A stretch of 64,000 bases of DNA from Maratus speciosus (Eukaryota; Arthropoda; Arachnida; Araneae; Salticidae), in the NCBI GenBank assembly GCA_963932465.1, contig OZ010795.1, forward strand, positions 20,607,874 through 20,671,873. Reading direction: 5' to 3'. Position 1 is the first letter of the stretch; each line of letters begins with the position of its first letter. Both the position numbers and the translations under genes were made by a program. Below, piece after piece: positions 24,897-35,755 of the stretch. Below the pieces are notes generated by a model, which saw only the letters and a program-made list of their open reading frames with translations, made no database searches and was not told where the DNA came from.

Positions 24897-25139
24897 TGGT
24901 TGTTTGGTTGATTTTTGACGGCCGATTATCTACACTAAGGATATAGGCCCGAGGGGGGGGGAGTGCCCTTCGTGGGGTCTTTCTAAGGGAACCTAACCCG
25001 TATTTACGCATGGAAATCCATGGCTCGAAGAAAACCACGAAAACTCCGAAAGATTAGGCCGACGGGCGCGATTGGGATCGCTCCCAGCACCTCCCGTCTA
25101 CTAGCTTAGAGAGCAGTACCTCTCAGCCACTGGTGGGGC
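24897..25139 (-). repeat. tRNA-derived SINE with 13-bp target-site duplication (copy 2)
   Basis: The reverse complement matches the SINE at 11081-11304 along its length. It has box A GTGGCTGAGAGGTACTG, body motifs GCCCGTCGGCCTAATC and CCATGGATTTCCATGCG, and a GGCCGTCA end followed by an (ACCA)n-like tail. Box B is altered to GGGAGCGATCCC. The insertion is bounded by a perfect 13-bp direct repeat GAGTGAATTTGGT at 24884-24896 and 25140-25152. It also has a G-run of nine near 24953 and a few extra bases around GACCCCACGAAGG relative to copy 1. Confidence 0.9.
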
Positions 25140-25359
25140 GAGTGAATTTGGTATAGGACTAAAAAACTACAAAACATTCTACATTTATTTCTGAGAATTT
25201 TTTTTCGATACACTGATCTTTTCTTGTTTTGTTTTCCTTGCAGTAAATTTTTCCTGTAAAACTTTTTGATGTACTATTTAAAGAAACATAGCTTTGTTTG
25301 CTGCATTTTAATAAATGTTTCCGATTAATTTTTTCGGGTAATAATAAATTTTCTCATAA

Positions 25360-25870
25360 TGGGTTATATGTTTTTAAGATGTTATGAATTATCAAGTGAA
25401 CTTTCCAGTGGTGTAACTTAATGTATATATGCAAGAGTAATAAAATAATATTAAATATAATTTTAAAGTTTTTTTGGAAACCATGTTTTTTAATATAAAA
25501 ATATTTAGTTGAGAATGGATTGAAACTTAAAATCGGAATTTCTGTTTAAGAAAATTGATTAATACAGCATAAATAAAAATCGGAAACGTCTCAAAAAATC
25601 AGTGGCAGCAAAACAATCTTTGTTTTTATAAATTTTTCTTTAAATCACGAAAACATGTTGTCTTCTGAGGTTTCTAAAGATGAAGAATTCGGAATCGTAG
25701 ATATCTCCGGTTTTGATATTCACATTTTCGTTCATGATTCTATTATGTTTTCCTAGATTGAGAAACATTTGTACTATTTTTCCTTTATACACTCTGGAAA
25801 AAACATACTTTGTAAAGTTAGTGTACAAAAGAATAACTGCTCATTTGTGTATCTGCTTATCAGGAATTCG
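25360..25870 (+). repeat. Diverged copy of the 13.6-kb fold-back element
   Basis: Shared landmarks in the same order are AAGATGTTATG, ATGCAAGAGTAAT, TCGGAAACGT, GTGGCAGCAAAA, TTTGTTTTTATAAA and TCTGAGGTTTCT. The copy is diverged, and only the right arm is well preserved. Confidence 0.6.
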
Positions 25871-26228
25871 AAAAGCTTGAAAAGAAGACTGTAGATATAA
25901 ACACCTAATTGCAAAATTTCTGAAAGTGTTAAAGCGATGCATTTAACTTTCATTTTGTCTGGAATTTTAACTACAGAATTAAAGCTATATCATTCATGAT
26001 AGTTAAAATATGAAATTCTTTCTTCGTCCTAAATTTCGACAATGTTTGTTCATTTATTTATGATTTGTTTTCAAACAATCCCGTACTCCAATCTTGAGAA
26101 ATGTTTAATTTAGTAACCGACTCGTGATTTTTAATGAAGGTTAAAAGATGCTTAAAATAAAAAAATTCTAAAAGTTTAATTTATTCAAAATAGTATTTAG
26201 TGTGCTATAATATTATTCGTCAAATTAA

Positions 26229-26600
26229 AAAAAAATTCAATTGTATAAATCAAATTTAATAACTGTAATAGGAACTCAGAAATACATTACAATAAGGTAG
26301 AAGATATATCGATACTGCAGAAAGAATAAAAGAAAAAGACGGAGCGTTCATGAAACGTGTTACAATAAAAATAAATAATTTATGAATTAAAGTTAAATAT
26401 ACATTTTTAGGCTAAGCATATTACATAAAATAATTTAGTTTAAAAAAATGACTTACATTAAAAAAAAAAAAACTTTGCTGTTTTCTTGATTTAAATATAC
26501 TAATTAACATACATAAGATACAAATAAATGTAAATACATTGCTTACAGGTGTCAAATATAATAAAATCCATTAAAAACACATTAAAGTCATTTAAAACCC
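26229..26600. other. AT-rich, no gene recognised
   Basis: Simple AT-rich sequence between the inverted repeat and the hammerhead-like motif. Nothing recognised. Confidence 0.4.
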
Positions 26601-26603
26601 AAA

Positions 26604-26638
26604 ACCTTTTCAACCGACACTTACTCGGTCATCTTCAG
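26604..26638 (-). ncRNA. Hammerhead-ribozyme-like motif
   Basis: On the minus strand: CTGAAGA (26638-26632), one extra base T, then a 6-bp hairpin GACCGA/TCGGTT (one G-U pair) around the 7-nt loop GTAAGTG, then GAAAAGG. The order CUGANGA, stem II, GAAA is that of the hammerhead catalytic core, but with one nucleotide more than the canonical junction. Stems I and III are not evident, so catalytic activity is not claimed. The flank continues into an AT-rich tail. Confidence 0.45.
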
Positions 26639-26644
26639 TTGAAA

Positions 26645-28191
26645 ACTCTGTTTTTCACTAAGAGAATATTGTGCGATTGGTCACCTGTGAAGGTCTAATT
26701 AGAAAACGCCCTAAAATTAGTGTAGTAATTAATAATTACGTTGTAAAGATATTTAAATGTTGTATTGTAGTCAGAAACACACCTTTGTACATAACATTTT
26801 TAATTCTACCCTATCAGGAAGAGATATAAAAAACGATTGCAAAATTTCCTCTTTTCATACAAAACTTAGATCGAGTTAAATAAAAGAGCGTAAAAATAAT
26901 CTATTGAAAATTAACTCAATATTATCAAAGTACTGTACCAATATGGCATTGCTACAAAAAACTGTTTGAAATTTCTTTGTGGCACTTTGCAGCGTTTAAA
27001 AAAAGTAAGGATTTTCAAAGAGAAAATATAATTTTATTTAATATAAGTTAAAAATTTAAAAAAGAAAGTACTGTGATATATTAAAATTTATTTCATTTTA
27101 TCTCAAAATGAAAAGAAAATGTGTTCAAAATGACACATACTTTAATTTAACTATGTAGAAAATAAAAGGAAAAAAAATACTATTAAAAGGAACTTTTATT
27201 CTGAACGTATTCACAGAGACTTTGAGCTGAATAAATACACATTTTTTAATTTTCTATTCATACAGAGAGAAATGTGCTACGACAGACTGAGCAGTCTCTG
27301 TATGTTTTAGATTTGAATGCATTTTTCTTCATATGCATATTTCCATTATTCTGGAGACAACGCATAAGAATGTTTGAAACGTCCTTAATATAACTTAATT
27401 TAAACTTACAAGGATATCTAAAATGTATTTCTTTCGTTAGAAAAATAAAATATCGAAATAATCGCTAAAGTAATTTAAGTTATTTTATTTAAATAAATTT
27501 AGAGAATCTCTAATATCTTTTTGAAAAGGAAACAAAGACATATTTAATAAAGACTGAAAAATTTATTCCGATATTGATTCTAGAAATTTTTTTAAAACAA
27601 GATCAAATTTTTAAAATTGTGACTGTTTTAGTTTTACTTTTTTCTCAGCCGTCTATAAATATACGCAAATAAAATGGATGAAATATTTAGGACATATAAA
27701 GATGGGGTAAAACAAATATTTTGTATTTTCTGAAAGTATATAAACTGAGCACTTACTTAACTTAAAAAAATCATTTGAATACAAAATTAAGTAATTAATA
27801 CATTACGTTGATTTTAAGAAGTAACACAGATATAGATTTTAAGACGTTTCACAAATATATCAATAATAAAATCGAGGTTTAAAATAAAGTTTATGCTTGA
27901 AAATATATAAAACAAAGAATGTATGAAAAATTATTGTTAAAAAACATTCAAATGCTTTATATTAATGATTTTATTCAGAAATCTGTTAGCATATTTAACA
28001 GAAAAATGTGCTCCTATTTCTGTCAGAAAAATTACAAAAATGTCATAATTTTAAAATGAAACTATGATTCTTTAATAACTTAATCTCTAAATGATACGTA
28101 TTTATTAGAATTAAAACTGAGTTGAAAAAAAAAATTCCCTCAAAATTGAGGTGCATTCAAGTGTGTTACAGAGTTATCCTATTAACCCTTA
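26645..28191. other. AT-rich, no gene recognised
   Basis: No ORF, repeat or RNA gene was recognised. The sequence is low-complexity A/T throughout. Confidence 0.4.
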
Positions 28192-28195
28192 AATG

Positions 28196-28693
28196 CCTTG
28201 TGTTGTTTTTCGGCACCATACCCAATTTAGGCTCAAAAATACTATTAGAATAATATTGAAGCTATAATGCCTAATGTTGCCAATAAAATACATTCTGAAA
28301 ATATTATTAAATCTATTTTCAACCTGTAGATGGCAACACTTGTGCTGTTTAAGAATAAAGATAGATTTATTTTTTCAATTGTTACTTGTTCTTTTGGTTT
28401 TGTTTTGAAGCTTGCGAAATACCCTATTTTGACCTGCAGTGAGCAAGTATAATTTATTTCTTATTATAGTTCCTAAAATTCTTGTGTGTTTAATATTATA
28501 GAATTTTATCAAGGGAAATTATTTTTTCAATTAAACACCAGTATTGCCGATTAGCAACAAACTGTCTTTTAGCCGTAAACTATACTTAAAACAAAATATG
28601 ATTTTTTTAAGTATTTTTCCCTTGATTTATTTAAAAAATGAAAGCCGAAAAACATTATTACAATGATTTTTCAAAAAATCAGGCATTTAAGGG
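28196..28693. mobile_element. piggyBac-like MITE (498 bp, 13-bp perfect TIRs)
   Basis: Perfect terminal inverted repeats CCCTTAAATGCCT (28196-28208) and AGGCATTTAAGGG (28681-28693) bound a 498-bp AT-rich body. The left flank is TTAA and the right flank TTAC, consistent with a TTAA target-site duplication with one mutated base. TTAA targets with CCC-starting TIRs are typical of the piggyBac superfamily. There is no transposase ORF, so it is a non-autonomous element. Confidence 0.7.
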
Positions 28694-28739
28694 TTACACT
28701 AGATTAATATTAACACAATTATTCTAATTGGTAAACAAA

Positions 28740-28925
28740 TAATATTAGATGTAAATTTCCAACTGGGCGAGAAATGTCTGGACCAGGATTCGAACCCGGG
28801 ACCTCCTGCCTGAAGCCGCCAGTGCTCTGCCATCTGAGCTATCCCGGACGATTTTGGTCGAACTTTTTCACCCAGCTAACCTTGATGATTACAGCATCTG
28901 GTCTGAAACCTGGTTCAGCACATTT
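28740..28925 (-). repeat. tRNA-headed SINE, minus copy
   Basis: The reverse complement has a tRNA-like head with GTCCGGG at the 5' end, a D-arm GCTC/GAGC, an anticodon-arm-like CTGGC..GGCAG, a T-arm around GGTTCGAATCC and the 3' end GTCCAGACA. It is followed by TTTCTCGCCCAGTTGGAAAT, a tail like that of the SINEs at 10.6-10.9 kb. Position 33 is not U in the natural loop, so it is not a working tRNA. Upstream it carries about 70 bp ending CTGGGTGAAAAAGTTCGACC. Confidence 0.75.
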
Positions 28926-28936
28926 ATTCAGTAAAT

Positions 28937-28985
28937 TATTATTATATTATTATTATTATTATTAAATTATTATTAAATTATTAAA
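28937..28985. repeat. (ATT)n microsatellite
   Basis: ATT/TTA triplet repeats with AAATT interruptions lie between the two inverted SINE copies. Confidence 0.85.
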
Positions 28986-29083
28986 TTATTCAGTAAATTA
29001 GAATAATTGTGTTAATATTAATCTAGTGTAATTTCGTATCCAGCGATTTCTGGAGTTCCATTACCTGAGATTAATTCTATTGT

Positions 29084-29262
29084 GCTGAACCAGGTTTCAG
29101 ACCAGATGCTGTAATCATCAAGCTTAGCTGGGTGAAAAAGTTCGACCAGAATCGTCCGGGATAGCTCAGATGGCAGAACACTGGCGGCTTCAGCCAGGAG
29201 GTCCCGGGTTCGAATCCTGGTCCGGACATTTTTCGTCCAGTTGGAAATTTGCATCTAATATT
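29084..29262 (+). repeat. tRNA-headed SINE, plus copy
   Basis: A close inverted copy of the SINE at 28740-28925. The tRNA-like head at about 29152-29227 has seven acceptor pairs (GTCCGGG with TCCGGAC, one G-U), a perfect CTGGC/GCCAG anticodon stem and a paired T-arm. A TTTTTCGTCCAGTTGGAAAT tail follows. The block 28994-29035 just before it is itself the reverse complement of 28693-28733, so the order is A-B, then A'-B' with both parts inverted. This is not a simple palindrome. It ends beside TTTAAGGGTTAA, a piggyBac-like right terminus. Confidence 0.75.
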
Positions 29263-29274
29263 TAAGGGTTAAGT

Positions 29275-30544
29275 TGCGCGATATTTCTTAGCTTTAGGCC
29301 TTTATGAATGAACAGTTTTTAATTATAATGTCTAGAAAAAAAAAACAGTAGGACAGTTCGATTTAATAAATCTTAATAGTCTTGAATACAGTCCTAACAC
29401 GAAAACTGTACTAAACGAAAAACCAAACTGAACCAGAAATTATTAATCCCGAATTCAAATCAATGAAAATTGACCCACAATTATGAAAAACTATTCTACA
29501 CTCACAAATACAACATAAAGCTTATCTTTTATAAAGAAATAAATTATATAAAGTCATTCATATTCAAACACACAATTATTCATCAGAAACATATTCTAGA
29601 CTTTTAGGAAAAATTTGGTTCATCCCGATAAGTATTTAAAATATTGAGGAAATATAGGACTTATAATAATATAATATAAAATGCTTATAATAAAAGATGT
29701 TTACAAAAATATTGAACCAATGTTGTTGAAATATTTTTAGGAAAGAAATCGGCATACCATTGTCGATATTTCAGCAACAAAATATTGTTCGGTAATGTCA
29801 CAATATTAATATTAAACAAAATGTATAACTCTGGAATTAAAGTAATGGCGAAGGATTCAGATATGCGGGGAAATTGTTCCGAAACGTGTTGAATTTTTTT
29901 AAATATTCGTTTTTACTCATATTTTATGTTCTGAAAAACAAAGAGCAATAAAATATAAATTAAGATAACTAAATACGTATGGAGCGATTAAAAAAAATTA
30001 CAATATTGAATAAAATATTGTACAGTTTTGAGTACAATGACAAATTCCTTGACTTTCTGATTTTTGCTGAAGTCCTTTCGTAAATGTGTCGTTTAATTTG
30101 AAACAGCTTGTGTACGATATAACGAAGTTATTTTTGAAGTACTGCATTAATAAACTGATAATATCAAACACCTAGTTCTTCATTTTATATTCCAATGATT
30201 TTAAATCCTGCATTATTTAAAATATGCCAAAAAAATTTAATTCGAAAAGAACTTCTGAACCTTTCAAACTAATTTATTTTTTTCAGTTATTTGCAAATCC
30301 TATAAATTATTATGTGATATATCTGTAACAAAAGTATTTTAGTCTTATTATTGTTACATTTTCTTTCTTACAATAACATTTACGTTTTAATGCAAACGAC
30401 GCAAGTCTTATTTTGCCATTGTTTCAAATTAGCCAACACGTTTTAATACTTTCAAACATAGTTGAAAAGTGTTTATGAATTATTTTTGTCTGTATGTGTC
30501 CCATCTGTTCGTTTTCTAACGCACGTAAATACACTCGGATTTCC
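29275..30544. other. AT-rich, no gene recognised
   Basis: No coding or repeat feature was recognised apart from short A/T runs. Confidence 0.4.
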
Positions 30545-31472
30545 ATGAAATTGATCTATGATATTGAAGTTTAATATGACGCGTTCAGTATTGGAAATGA
30601 AGCATCATTTACAGTTCGTTTACAGGGATATTCAAAAGAATTCCGTTACATTACGGTCTATGGGGGTAAACAGTTTCTGGTATATTTTAATGATTTTACA
30701 TTATTTAAAACATATTGAAATTTATAGATATCACTGCTACGAGATATGCTTATTCTACAATGAGGTATGCATAGTATCCATCGTTCATTTACAGATGCAC
30801 ACAAAAGAATTCGGTTACAGGCTTATGGGCAATAATTGTTGGAAGTGCGTTTTCAATTGTGGTATACGTTTTTAAATGTAACTATTTTTGTAAAGTTTAC
30901 TTGGTATGTATAAATTCTATAATTATATACAGGGTTGCACAAAAAATATTCGAATATTTTTCAGGAAATTGATGATAATTTCAGAAATTGGGTTTTCAAA
31001 TGTGTTCTGCATTTTCCAAATTGTTTATTTAGCACTCATCTTTCAAGCACTCATCACACACTCATCTTTTTAGCACTCATCTTAATAAAGTGTGAAAATT
31101 TGTTACAGTACTCTGAATGTGTCGGAAATTGCCTGTTATTTGTTGTGTATAAACTCTCTAGATCCTAGAAAGAGATGCACAAAAGATATCGATTACATTT
31201 CCGTTATTTGATAGATATCGCTGAAGGGCAATTTTGCCCATTGCCACGCTTTTCCTAAATGAATTCACACTGTTAAAAATATGCATCAATTGCTGCATAT
31301 TCACTCCACCACTTTTATAGAATGTTTCTGTTCTGACCAATGAAAATGCCCTATAATATAGTCAAGTTACAGTTTCCTATAAAAGCGATGGAGTGACGAT
31401 GCAGCAAATGCCCCAGATAACAGTGCAATTTAGCATATTATGTAGTATATATACAATTCTAAAAGACATATA
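30545..31472 (-). repeat. CCCTGTA-type ladder repeat, reverse orientation
   Basis: The complement of the marker appears as ACAGGGATATTCAAAAGAAT (30624), ACAGATGCACACAAAAGAAT (30790) and ACAGGGTTGCACAAAAAATA (30930), with weaker ones near 31165 and 31467. The CATAGTTGAAAAGTG..TGTCTGTATGTG segment at 30458-30500 corresponds to the CAGACAGA end of the family. It is interrupted at 31472 by the long-TIR transposon and resumes at 34239. Confidence 0.7.
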
Positions 31473-32100
31473 CAGTAGGGTGGGTCGAAATTTCTTTTTC
31501 GGAACGCTTTAGTGCGGAAAAGTTGCCTTTTGTAATAAGAAAAAAAAAGGCATTAAATTTTTAAAAATCGGTTAACATCTTAGATTCGCGCATTGTACTT
31601 AAAGTTGATGAAAAATTGCAAAAATCGCGCCTGTTTTCTGATTTTTTAAGTTAATTAAAACTTTAAAAATAAACACGCTTTCGCTTTTTATGCTTTTTTC
31701 ATGGTTTACATAACCTAAATAAATTAAATTCCGATCAATAATCCAATTGTTTTTTTTCGCACAAGAAATTAGAAAAAACATAAATTTACCAATTTTTCGC
31801 AATTATCACCGTGCAACTCTTACTTTGTTTTGCTAAAACAAAACGACACAGAACTCACCACGAGATGGTGATTGCACGTTGACTTCCATCCACATCCTAC
31901 CCAACCAATCGTCCAATTGTTGGGTGTGGTATTTATATTATATTAAAAAGACCACATGCATGTCAATGTGTAACTCTAATTAAATGCTTATGTAAAAAAA
32001 CAAAGCAAATTCGTGTCTTTGAGTTGAGGTTCATGATTCTTCAAAGTAATTACAATTTGAGGGAAAATCGTATGTATTTACAAAACAGTTACAAAAAAAT

Positions 32101-32138
32101 TAAATGTGAAGGTCGAGCGGAAAGCTCGTCTTCTTCAG
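32101..32138 (-). ncRNA. Weak hammerhead-like hairpin inside the long-TIR element
   Basis: On the minus strand CTGAAGA (32138-32132) is followed by a 5-bp hairpin CGAGC/GCTCG with loop TTTCC. The GAAA that should follow reads GACC. It may be a decayed copy of the motif seen elsewhere in the window. Confidence 0.25.
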
Positions 32139-32753
32139 CAAGCACTGAGTGGTTTCTCAAATAGTTTTAAATTTCCTAAAGTGGCATATGTACTATGAAA
32201 ATGATGAACTCAAGCACATTTCTTTTAAAGACTTGGAGCATGAGGAAGATAAATACAAACCGAGTGCATCGACTAAAAGCCCAAATGACAGATGAGAATT
32301 AATATTAACGTAACTGAGCTAAACAACTATCGTTTCCGAGTTTCTGAGCGGCCGAAAGCTCTCATAGCGTCAAGTGTTCTGGATAACCGACACAGATTCT
32401 TCTGATGTGGTTGATAAGTGTAAAATAAAAAAAGACGTTTTAGGACGGATTTGAAAAGCCGACTCAAACACCCTGAGGAAATTTCGGGTCTTTTTTTGAC
32501 GGACAAAAATGAGATACTTTGTTCGTTTAAAAATTTAATGCCAAGCAATTTCACATGAATGTGAAATAAGAACACTATTCTCTTATCCAGAAATCTGGAT
32601 CAAGTTATATTGGACATGTATCTCCTTTCTCCAGTTCATCAAATAATATAAGTCAAAGCATTATTTCTTGTTTGTCTGAAATATCAATATCACTAGAAAA
32701 ACTAGAAGTAGTAGGGTGTGATGGTACTGTAACAGGCACTGGATGGAATAACG

Positions 32754-33640
32754 GTGCTTTCCATCGACTATAAAATCATAAAATGTGGAGCATATGCTTC
32801 CGGCGTTTTAATGAGCTTTCTTATCGCCAAATTTTCCAACATATTCACGGTCAAACTGAAGGGCCTAAATGTTTTAGTGCGCCGATCGGGTAGCAGCTCA
32901 CTTGCTGTGAAAAAGCTCCTGTGGTTGATTGTGAACCCGCAGATTGTTCGATTCCTGATATAGACAAGACTTTTTTAAGCGAAGAAAAATAGTATTTTTG
33001 GGACATTTTGAATACGATCACCTTGGGACATTATCCAGAAGACTTGGCGAATTAGGATCCTGGTACATTCTTCGATTCCAGATGAATAATTGCTGCCAAT
33101 CGAGTCCTTAGATTGTATCAGATATGTCCGAAAACTTAAAAGAAATAGCTGGCTGTATCATAAAATCATACATCCCTGTGTAATTTGCCATACAATGAGC
33201 AAATATTTCATTGCCGGACCAAAACATGTATTTCAAGCAATCCAAACATCACGCTATTTATCCGACGAATTACTACAAGTTGTCGATCCAGTAATAGAAC
33301 TAAATGCATTTTTTGCTCACTCAGAGGATGTTATGTTGGCAATGATGTGCGATTAAAGAAAACATATTCGGGATATTGGTTACAGAAGGATTCTAATAGC
33401 AAGGCAAACCGTCCCAAAGAAGAAGACTGTTAGAAATGTAATGCCACCGAATGGGAACTTTCAAGTTTCCGCTTACATAGAAATTATTATTTTGAATTCT
33501 TGCACGGTGTATCCTTCCCCAATACCGAGGGACCTAAGAGAAGATGATGTTAAATCGTTCATCACTTAAGATGTGCGTCAAACTTGTGACAGAGACCTGG
33601 AATAAAGTATATGGACATGAAGCTAGAGATTTGTAAATCG
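32754..33640 (+). pseudogene. Broken transposon-encoded protein (cc8K15.2-like family, tentative)
   Basis: One reading frame from 33090 gives SRYLSDELLQVVDPVIELNA and FFAHSEDVMLAMMCD. It is stopped by a single in-frame TAA at 33354, then continues RKHIRDIGYRRILIAR... to another stop near 33568. In a shifted frame at about 33572-33630, CVKLVTETWNKVYGHEARD follows. I recall these blocks (DPVIxRNAFFAHPEN, RxxIRxLGxRRIxxAR, CVKLVTE..V.GxEARDG) from a repeat-encoded arthropod protein group annotated as cc8K15.2-like. The 5' part (ORF 32754-32963) could not be aligned to anything I know. At least two in-frame stops and one frameshift make it non-functional. Its position between the long TIRs suggests it is the element's own gene. 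Confidence 0.55.
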
Positions 33641-34214
33641 GTTATGCCTTATTTCTTCAAAAAATCAGACTTTAAATGTGTAGTAGATATAAAAAAGAAA
33701 ACGTAAAAGACACAGTAAGCCAAAGAATACTACTCTATGGAAAACATTTTTAAATAGTTGCAAATATAATGTAAATGCCACATCCAACAATTGGATAGTT
33801 GGTTGGGTAGGATGGAGGTTGAACTCTATGTGCAACCACCTCCACGTGGTGAGTTCTGGGTTGTTTTGCTCTAGCAAAACAAAGAGTTGCACGGTGAAAA
33901 TTGCGAAAAATTTCTAAATTTATGTTTTCTTCTAAGATGTTGCGCGAACGGAAAAATTAGATTATTGATTACAGTTTAATTTATTTATGTTATGTAAACC
34001 ATGAAACAAGCATAAAAAGCTAAAGCGTGTTTATTTTTAAAGTTTTAATTAAATAAAAAAAATTAGAGAAAAGGCGCGATTTTTGCAATTTTTCATCAAT
34101 TTTAAGTGTGCGAATGGGAGATTTCAAAAATTTTTATGCCGTTTTTCTTCTTATTACAATAGGCAACTTTTCCGCACTAAAGTGTTCCGAAAGTAAAAAA
34201 ATTCTTTTTTTCGA

Positions 34215-34238
34215 CCCCCCCCCCCCCCCCCCCCCCCC
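34215..34238. repeat. Poly-C run (24 C) at the transposon terminus
   Basis: The left terminus reads GGGTGGGTCGAAA. At the right terminus the corresponding TTTCGACCC has grown to 24 consecutive C before the flanking TA. The other end of the same element shows that the expansion happened at this end after insertion or during duplication. Confidence 0.9.
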
Positions 34239-34940
34239 TAGAAAATTATTTGGGATTTTTTGACTTTTAATGATAATTTCTGAAATTGGGTTTTCAAATA
34301 TGTTTGCATTTTCCAAATTATTTTCAAAAGTTCAAGTTATGTGTTAAAGTTTTGTTACAGTATTCTGAATATATTAGAACGTGTTGAACAAAACCTATGC
34401 TTTACGCATGATTTTTCGTTCTTGCTTCGTTGTAAACTACAGTTTAAATGGGAGCCCATAACTAAAACTTTCTTTTGATTGAATTGGCATATAAACTCTT
34501 AATCTTACTAGAGGAGATTTTAAAACATTAGTTCCACCATGCATCATTTTCTTAAAGACAAATATTTGCATGCGTCAAATCAATCATGATGTGGAAAGTA
34601 AGATGGATTTATTCAAAGTTCGAGTAGAAAATAAATTTTAGAAAATCACTTTTATGATTGAATATCATTTGTTTTCCAAACGATCATTTGTTAAAACGCT
34701 ATAAACCGCTGCAGATAATTTAATGTCAGTTATATTCTGAAAGTTAGATTTAGGAAGAAGAGTTAACTTAAAAAATATTTATACAATCCTATGACTGATA
34801 GTCTGCCGTATTTCTTTGACGGGATACTATTAAATATACGGGTATAAACATTTAAGAATATTTCTAAACTTTTAGATCCTATATTAATATCTTTACTACA
34901 ATCCGAAAAACTAGTCGAAATTGCACGTCAACCGTGGCAA
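34239..34940 (-). repeat. Continuation of ladder repeat; parallels 40670-41470
   Basis: Shared blocks in the same order with 40670-41470 include GAAATTGGGTTTTCAAATAT, TTACAGTATTCTGAATRTAT, AATCATGATGTGGAAAGTAA and TAAACTTTYRGATCC. The segment is the distal half of the unit split by the long-TIR transposon. Confidence 0.75.
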
Positions 34941-35741
34941 ATGAGATGCGTTCGTACTATAACTAATTTTATAAATATTTAGATCCTGGTGCAATAGTTG
35001 TTGCACTCTTATAGAAAAATGCATGAAATTAAAATTTATTACGACTGTATATCTTAAATTCAGTAATACGTAAATAATAAAACTTCATCTTTAAAAGCAC
35101 TTAATCATAATGGCAATCATTACCGATCATAGGATATCATTGAATTAATTACGTATGATAGTGAAATGTTCAAACAATAATCTTTGTCTCATGCAGATAA
35201 TTGAAATAGGTGTTGAAAAATCAATTGTGAAGAGATTTCAGCTTAAAAAGTGTATTTTTTTAAAAAAAGTTTTGTAAGATTTTCTCAGATAAAGTATATC
35301 ATAGAAATTTAAGTACGTAGGTTTTAAATAATGCAGAAATATTGATCTTTCATTCCAGACATAAAGTTTGTACAGTAAATTAGGCTAAACATAACCGTTT
35401 ACTATACATTAAAAAGTGGCTATGTGAGGAAGCGTGACCCCGATCAATGTGAGGGAGGGTTAACCAGATGGTGAAAGTTTCCTTAATTAAGTTTTTTTGG
35501 AAATGTTTTTATTATACACTGTACATAATGAACGGTTAATGGTTATATTTTTAAAATAATGTAAATTTATTATGCAAAGGTACAGTATGGGGTGATAGAA
35601 CGATAATTAATTAAGATGTTTAAAATTAATTAAAGGAAAATGTGAAAAATTGCTATTGAAGAAATAAAACATTTAATGAAATATAAATTGGAAAATTGAT
35701 CGGAACTTTTATTTCATTTAAATAGCATCAATAGTAGGTAC
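34941..35741. other. AT-rich, no gene recognised
   Basis: No coding capacity or known repeat was seen before the start of the CCAGCAAACACA element. Confidence 0.4.
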
Positions 35742-35755
35742 CCAGCAAACACAGA

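Larger units (their letters stand above)
24180..26228. repeat. Large inverted repeat (about 165-bp arms, 1.7-kb interior)
   Basis: The left arm 24180-24346 (TAATATTATAGCACACTAAA, AATCACGAGTCGTTTACTAA, CTCAAGATTGGAGTACGGGA) is closely the reverse complement of 26066-26228. Inside are a perfect palindrome abutting the left arm, a degenerate short tandem repeat, a SINE with its own TSD, and a copy of the 13.6-kb fold-back element. The SINE inserted after the structure or its parts were in place. No coding capacity. Confidence 0.85.
31473..34238. mobile_element. DNA transposon with long (about 460-bp) terminal inverted repeats
   Basis: The left TIR (about 31473-31940) begins GGGTGGGTCGAAATTTC and includes CGCTTTAGTGCGGAAAAGTT, CATGGTTTACATAACCTAAA, GTGCAACTCTTACTTTGTTT and CCAATTGTTGGGTGTGG. 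The right TIR (about 33760-34214) carries the reverse complement of the whole series. TA dinucleotides sit just outside both ends, consistent with a TA target-site duplication. The interior of about 1.8 kb holds a broken gene in the left-to-right direction, plus an unassigned 5' part. The element sits inside a ladder repeat that is intact at 40.6 kb, which gives an approximate empty site. Superfamily not assigned. Confidence 0.85.

Noticed and set aside
29152..29227. Functional tRNA gene
   Set aside because: The acceptor and T arms fold, but position 33 is not U in the natural anticodon loop, and an inverted copy with the same SINE tail lies at 28.75 kb.
34134..34316. ORF with a run of eight glycines
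   Set aside because: The glycines come from the C24 run at the transposon end, so this is not a protein.
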